From Gnetum montanum (taxonomy: Eukaryota > Streptophyta > Gnetopsida > Gnetales > Gnetaceae), in contig MNCI01001903.1 in assembly GCA_015680685.1 (NCBI GenBank), positions 415,148 through 479,147 on the forward strand: a DNA stretch of 64,000 bases, read 5' to 3'. The position numbers were made by a program, and so were the translations under genes. The stretch's first letter is position 1, and the number at the start of each line of letters is the position of its first letter. Below, one piece after another: positions 57,851 to 64,000 of the stretch. The notes under the pieces are model-generated. The model did not search any database. It worked only from the letters and a program-made list of their open reading frames with translations, and was not told the DNA's origin.

Positions 57851-60800
57851 AAATATAATATAAAATATTGATTTTTACAAGGAATCTCACTTTCATCTCT
57901 CATAATCCTTCATTATTTATTTTTGACAAGTCATTTTAAAAAAAAATAGAAATTAAAGAAGAATCATGGATAATGAGGAATAGTATCATGGAGAGATATA
58001 ATATTAACATACCATAGTTGCTAATGTGAATAGTCATAATTTAATAGGAGGGGACTAATTTAGAATACCAACATCAATAAGTCATCAAGATAGGAATATA
58101 TAGTGTACACCAATTATAACAAAGCTATAGATCCATTATGCATTAAATATGTGCAAACATAACAAAATGGACTATATGGCATGCCTACTTGAAGAATTAT
58201 TACATGAACTATATATCATGAACTATTTAAGGATCTACAATGAGTAGTTTTACATATCATTTAAAACTAAATCTTGTTATTAAAGAAAAATTTTAATTAA
58301 GACTAAATCATTTCTATAATTACATGGTCCTCCTTGACTTGTATATCTTGATTATACATCATGTTTTTTATGCTACAAAAATTGATTGAGACACATTCTT
58401 AGTAATTATAAGTTCAAATAACTTAACTATTACTAGTTCATACTAGCACTAATGACTATAATTTAGAAAGTACTATTATCTATATATTTACTCCTCATCT
58501 CTTGAAACTAAGAATTATATTCACATGTATAATTTCACTAAAACTACATTTACATGAAAGTACAGCTATAAGATATATCCTAATTTATGACAAAACATAA
58601 TACAAAGATGTAAATTAACTAAATAGTATTCACACATAGAAGTGTAAGTAATTTTTTACTTATAATATGTGCATCGTGTATTAATTGTGCTCAAAACACT
58701 TACTTGAGGACATAGGGCTACATGAATGCACTTGTCATTCCATTTTGGTTGGGGCATAAAAATCATATCATATAAACTCAATTATATAGTTTGTTTTACT
58801 ATTGAACTGAGATAGAGGCACTAAAATTAGTAAGAATGATGGTAAGGTAGAAAAGGTAGTAACATTTAAAATAGAACAAATCCTATCATACAAACTCAAT
58901 TATATAGTTTCTTTTTAACCAAGCAAGGCATAAACAAATCCTAATCTATATACTTTGCAACATGTACCCATTCAATAAACTATGCATACATAGCAATATT
59001 AAGAAAACAAAATTAATAAAAGCACAAAATTTTCCCTCTTAGGAAACTTAATTTAGCTCGAGCTATTGAATTATCAAACTAATCCACTCCATAGATACAT
59101 ACAACCATAGCAGTTTTCCTGGATCACAAGTATAACAAGCATCCAAATTAGAAAAGAGAAAATCAATGCATCATTTAAAAGACTTTGGAAACAAGCAGAA
59201 ATAATATATAACACCATGTCTATGACATCATGAATAAGATATCCAAATCTTCCTACTCTCTTTACAAACAGACTTCCTTAAAAAATTACAGTGCACCTAA
59301 ATATGTATCCAAACATTTAATTACAATGGGAAAAAAAACATAATATATCTCCAAACATTCATTTGTATAGCATATAAAATCATAAAATCTCATAGTCTTC
59401 TATCTACACAAGTACTTTAGCCTAGCACTTGAAACTAGGGCATGCTAGGAAATCAAACAATGGAATAAGGAAGATGGTCATAAGCATTTTAAAAGTCTCA
59501 ATAAAAGCATAGAGATACTATCAACTGGAAAAAAGTCAAGGAACATAAAGACATGGGAGTAAGTAACCATAAATGTAAGATATAAATAAAAAATACATCT
59601 TAACCACAAGAGAATCTAACTACAATAATCATGAATATGCATCCATACATTTCAATATAATGAAAAAAAAAACATAATATGTCTCCAAAAATTCATATGT
59701 ATATCATATATGAATATAAAATATTAGAGTATTCCACCTACTCAAGTACTTTTGCCCAACAGTTAAAACAAAGACATTCCTAAAAATCAACCTAGGGAAT
59801 GCCAAAAAATTAGACTCGAGAAATAGTAAAGGAAAATAAAGACATGGGATTGAGTTATCATATACGAAATACATAAATAAATAATATAGCTTAAGCTTGA
59901 ACATAGCTATGCCAACATAATTTAGGGACCCAAAATTTAATCCTTGCAAAAGGTTTTCTACTCAAACTATTGTTTCAAAAGAATCTAGCCGCAATAATCA
60001 TGAATAAACTACAAACTGCAATAAAGGAATGATTCTTTCTTAGTATTGACTGTAGAACCTAAATCTTCCATTTTGCATAGAGATATGAATAAAACTAGGA
60101 CTCTTGTAGTCTTGTGCATGAAATTTAACTAGAGCATTCTAGGAAATCAAGCTAGGGCATGCTAGGAAATTTAACTAGCATATGCTAAGAAAATTAACAA
60201 GGTGAAGGTGAGAAATTAGGTCAATCAAACAAAATTTGACAAATTTTAAACCACTTCCTTTAACATTAGGGCCACTACCTTTGAAACTACAGCCACTATG
60301 TCATTCTACTAGGACCATAAAAATATAAATTTGATACTCTAAACAAGAAATAGAACAAATATATACACATTTTAGGCAATTTGCATAAAGCTTGCATGAA
60401 AGTGGCTCTAAGAACAGTGAATTTTGCATGATGTGGTAGTGATCAGAAAAAAACACCTTTAATCTTCTAACCGAAGGCACTATCTAGGAGTAAACACCTT
60501 CAATATTCTAAGCAAAGTAAGCACAAGCTTGTAGTGGAGTATGGAAGATAGAAGTGAGGTAGAGTATGAGCAACTAGTACGCAGTATTTGTCTAACAAGA
60601 GCTCATAATTTTGAAAAGGGGTTTATGATTAGGGTTTATTATGTCCATTATAACTATTTATTGTAATAAAGTTGAGCAAGAAAAAATTAAACACAGAATG
60701 TGTATTTTTAATATTCATGATTTTACACTAATCCTTTTAATAATTAAAAAAAATCATTTATTGAATCTAAATTTAAACTATAACTATAACTCTACAACTA

Positions 60801-61790
60801 CCTAGATAATGTTATTCAAGTAATGATGTGGCTAAGAAACATTTAAAGAGGATATCTTATCCTATTTAATCAAATCCAAACTAAGGGTTAGGATAAGGTA
60901 CCTTCCCTATTATCTTTCAAATCATTTAATAAATGATCCTTAGAATTATTTGCCTTATTTTTCTCCTTAAATCTACATTATATGTATCCAAACTCATCAT
61001 CTTTTATATTATGTTATTTGGAATTTTCTCATCCTATAGGTACTTTCCTTATCATTTTATTTAGAAATTTTTCATATTAACATTTTCCAATTGTAATTTA
61101 TGATATTTATAGAACATTTTTTAAAAAAATATGAATAAAAATTTACATAGACAATGTACATGGACATTCCCATGGTGCTTATGAAACATAAAATTGACCA
61201 TAAGTCTCAATCAAAATTTTCAATGAAAAAGTTCATAGTTCTTGATATAAAATTATCTTAGTACAAACATTGACCTATACCATCCTTGGGACAACATGAA
61301 GTATAAACGTAATGCTTGCTACTAGATTTGGAATTTTAAGTAACTTACTCTTAGTACAATCTTGTCTATGAGTAGATACACCAAGAACATGTTTAATAGT
61401 CAACATTAAAACCTAGGTTCTCCAAAATTAGTCTTACATGATCCAAAACCTTATTATATATATACAACCTTGATACATAAGTTATAGAAACCATCTATTT
61501 TCTGATAATTATAGATGATCGTAGAAGATATTAAATAGTCATAAGCATGATCACATACATCATAAATTAAGTTGTTAGAAATACAAACAAAGATAGTTCT
61601 TCTTACAAATTATTGTACAACAACATTTCGTAGGTGAAGACTTCTTGCTACCATTGTTATGCCAAGACTCTAATATAATTTCTAAATAGTCTAGATAATA
61701 AAGGAAAAAAGTGAATTTTCCTTGGATAAAACTTAAGCATAATAACAACACAACAACTATGAATGAAACTCTAAATAAAATCATGATTGA
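57851..61790. other. AT-rich gene-free stretch with weak direct repeats
   Basis: About 3.9 kb with no coding signal. Direct repeats include AACATAATAT(A/G)TCTCCAAA..TTCAT at about 59338 and 59670, and ATCATA.AAACTCAATTATATAGTTT at about 58770 and 58890. CTAGGAAATCAA/AGGGCATGCTAGGAAAT words occur near 59440 and 60140-60170. Confidence 0.45.
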
Positions 61791-62060
61791 ATAATCCCAC
61801 ATGGATGAGGAGATCAAAACATAAAATATATAAATACATGCTTATTACATTGAGAACTTGGATGAGAACTTGTTTGGTTAATAATCATCTAACTATAAAT
61901 AATGTTTTACAATAGTCTTTGATGGTGATTCAACCACAATAATTACTAAAGCTTAAGCTCTAGTAATTATTGTCACTCAATCATCATCAAAATTTACCCC
62001 AACTCTATAGACATAGTAATGGAGAATAACCAAACCAAACTCTCATTTTTCATAGATATG
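61791..62060. repeat. Direct repeat copy 1 (about 265 bp)
   Basis: It starts AATCCCACATGGATGAGG and includes ACCATCTAACTATG-like, TAGTAATTATTGT and TCATCATCAAAATTTACC segments, in the same order as at 62156 and 63178. It may be a piece of an LTR or other dispersed repeat. Confidence 0.55.
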
Positions 62061-62155
62061 GTATTAATATTTGCAATTCATAGTAAGATTTGTAGTCTTT
62101 TGTGCTTATGATTTTTACATTTCATCATAGCAATACGTCATATAGAAGCATGATT

Positions 62156-62410
62156 GAATAATCTCACATGGAGGAGGTCATGAGAACATAAATTATATAA
62201 ATGAATGCTTATTACATTAATAAATTGAATAAGAACTTTTTTGATTTAAAACCATCTAACTATGGATTAGGATTTGTAGCAAATTTTGATAGAGACAGAG
62301 CTACACTAATTGGTAGAGCTTAAACTCTAGTAATTGATGTAACTTAGTCCTCATCAAAATCTACCTCAAGTCTATTTACATAGTAAGGGAGAACAACTAG
62401 AGCAAGCTCT
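62156..62410. repeat. Direct repeat copy 2
   Basis: AATCTCACATGGAGGAGG start, then AAACCATCTAACTATGGAT and GTAATTGATGTAACTTAGTC. The closest partner is copy 1. Confidence 0.55.
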
Positions 62411-62440
62411 CTTTTTTTTTTTTTCTTTTTTTTTTTTGGT
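62411..62440. repeat. Poly-T tract
   Basis: Two long T runs separated by a C, at the right edge of direct repeat copy 2. Confidence 0.9.
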
Positions 62441-63177
62441 ATTTCAAGTTATGATTAATCTTATATAATATAAACATACATTATAGTATTTATCTTGTTG
62501 TAGATTAATCTTATATGATTAATCTTGATTCTATTTGAGATTAATCATAAAGTATGTATAAGATTTATTTTCCTTTTGATTCGTTAGACTCTATGAAGTT
62601 AGTGTTTTGATCACTTCAAATAGGAAATGATGTGTGTGTGTCTGTGTGTGTATAAAATGTTTATTTAGTGATATTATGATACTATAGAAAGTTTATATGT
62701 GAAGGTATCTATAATCTTCTTTAAATCCCTCATACTATGCTATCAATCTTTAGTATGATTTGTCTTATATTGTAGTCTTTGTGCTCATGATTTTTACATT
62801 TCATCATAGAAATACAATGGATCTTATCTATACATTAATTAAAATTTCTTATTTCATGTTTGGCATATGTAAAAATCTTGATTCTATTCTAGATCATTAC
62901 CATGACAAAGGATCAAGAAAGTTTAATTGACATTATGTTTTCTTAAATAAGGTTAGGATCAAATGATGCTAAAACATTGTTGAAAACGAATTCTAAGATG
63001 CTTATTACTATAATATAGGTTTGGATTTAAATTATTTTTACATATGATTCATGAATATTTGACAATGAGAAATATCTTGAAAAAGATATTTAAAACCATT
63101 ATATGCACATAGGATTCATATATAAATAACAAGTGAGGATAAAGTAAAGAATCAAAGTGAATAAGAAAATATGCATA
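62441..63177. other. AT-rich gene-free stretch
   Basis: It contains a GATTAATCTT word repeated near 62452-62540 and a (TG)n run at about 62630-62651. No gene is seen. Confidence 0.4.
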
Positions 63178-63400
63178 ATCCCACATTGAAGAGGCAATGA
63201 CAAAGTGAAGAATATAAATGATTACTTTTTTGTAATGATAAATTTTAATTGGAAGTTATTTGGTTAAGAACCATCTAAGTATGAATCATGTTTTGAAGCA
63301 CACCATTGCGATGACCTAACCACACTAATTAATTCAGACATTAAGCTTTATAATTGGTGTAACTTAGTCACCATCAAAGTTTGCATCAACTCACTAGACA
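63178..63400. repeat. Direct repeat copy 3
   Basis: AATCCCACATTGAAGAGG start, then TTAAGAACCATCTAAGTATG and TAATTGGTGTAACTTAGTC. It ends where the E-family LTR fragment begins. Confidence 0.5.
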
Positions 63401-63401
63401 T

Positions 63402-63815
63402 TAATGAGCAACAGTTATCGCCTATGCCCAACCATACAAGTCACAAGCATTCATGCATGATCCGGTCGAATTCCATGGATGGGACTAGTTGTGGCACCTA
63501 GATCATTATGCCTTGATCATAGTTTGCTATCTTCCCACTTGGACTAGTGGTAGCTTTGTCACATATGGTTTAGTCCAAAGTGAGGCATATGATTGTTGAT
63601 GTGGTTTGGCCTTATGCTACTCCTAACAGTAATAGAGAAATTAATTATCTAATCTAATTAACAATGGAAAGATAAAGTCTAAACTAGCTTATGGGTGATG
63701 AGTGTCTATTCCTAGCTTGCTGAACATGTCCTAAACCAATGTATCCACTACTGAGATTACCAAGTGCTATGCTACTGGGTGAACCAAGTGATAACACTAT
63801 TGGGATTACCAAGTG
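63402..63815 (-). mobile_element. E-family LTR fragment
   Basis: It begins TAATGAGCAACAG (TGATGAGC in relatives), then CCCAACCATACAAGTCACAAGCATTC and GATCCGGTCGAATTCC as in the E4 LTR, and repeated GATTACCAAGTG words. The similarity stops near 63815, so only about half of the LTR is present. Confidence 0.6.
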
Positions 63816-64000
63816 TTGAACCCTAAAATTTGTCCAATTTTAAAATAAATATCTTTGTAAAATTTATGTATTTAAATTGATTTTATTTAAATATCTTTTT
63901 TTAATTAATTATTATTTTAATAATGATAAGAATTAGTTTATTGATTTGTTTTATTTTAATTAATATGATATATGATTATATATTAATATAATTATAAATA
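63816..64000. other. AT-rich window end
   Basis: Extremely AT-rich with TTAATTAATTATTATTTTAA-like simple sequence; nothing else is visible. Confidence 0.5.

Overview
The window looks like intergenic DNA from a large plant genome, probably a gymnosperm. It is AT-rich and filled with old, nested LTR retrotransposons of both orientations, and it contains a fragment of a plant TIR-type NB-ARC resistance gene. I see no intact host gene. The gymnosperm assignment is inference; a species cannot be named from this sequence.

Layout. (1) 1-6842: an LTR element on the + strand with no gag or pol. Its internal region carries a CCR4-type deadenylase (exonuclease/endonuclease/phosphatase) reading frame. 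A 3.1-kb solo-LTR-like insertion (copy A, 2553-5630, exact ends, 5-bp target duplication) splits that frame. (2) 6843-22828: a minus-strand Athila/Tat-like element E1 (3' region, protease, gag, PBS, 5' LTR). Its gag is split by a complete 8.1-kb element (12892-20977) with 1.8-kb LTRs and a GTAGG target duplication. That element has lost most of RT and integrase by internal deletion. (3) 23045-27412: gag and LTR remnants of two more E1-like elements (E2, E3) and an LTR fragment of the CCR4-carrier family. (4) 27785-30110: a decayed + strand Ty3-type pol (RT, RNase H, integrase). (5) 30820-33096: copy B of the insertion seen at 2553, with an exact ATATC duplication and a 485-base assembly gap. 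(6) 35230-38564: E4 gag and LTR, minus strand. (7) 38941-44812: a second copy of the CCR4-carrier element, with a deletion in the nuclease frame and extra inserted DNA including SINE-like sequence. (8) 45172-47801: a gag scrap joined to copy C of the A/B family. (9) 49680-52800: an unrecognised decayed minus-strand coding region. (10) 52870-57850: long-period imperfect repeats, then a ~270-bp satellite array interrupted by a solo LTR of the CCR4-carrier family. (11) 57851-64000: AT-rich DNA with dispersed direct repeats and one more E1-like LTR fragment.

Two systems stand out. First, a non-autonomous LTR retrotransposon family whose only recognisable cargo is a captured CCR4-like nuclease, seen twice at the same internal position with matching flanks. 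Second, a family of LTR-like insertions (A, B, C) that share a ~1.3-kb promoter-to-end module and a ~30-bp far terminus. The interior between these is unrelated from copy to copy: an NB-ARC fragment in A and different GC-rich, coding-like blocks in B and C. Both look like gene capture by retroelements. All coding regions described are broken, and family assignments rest on reading motifs by eye, without database searches.
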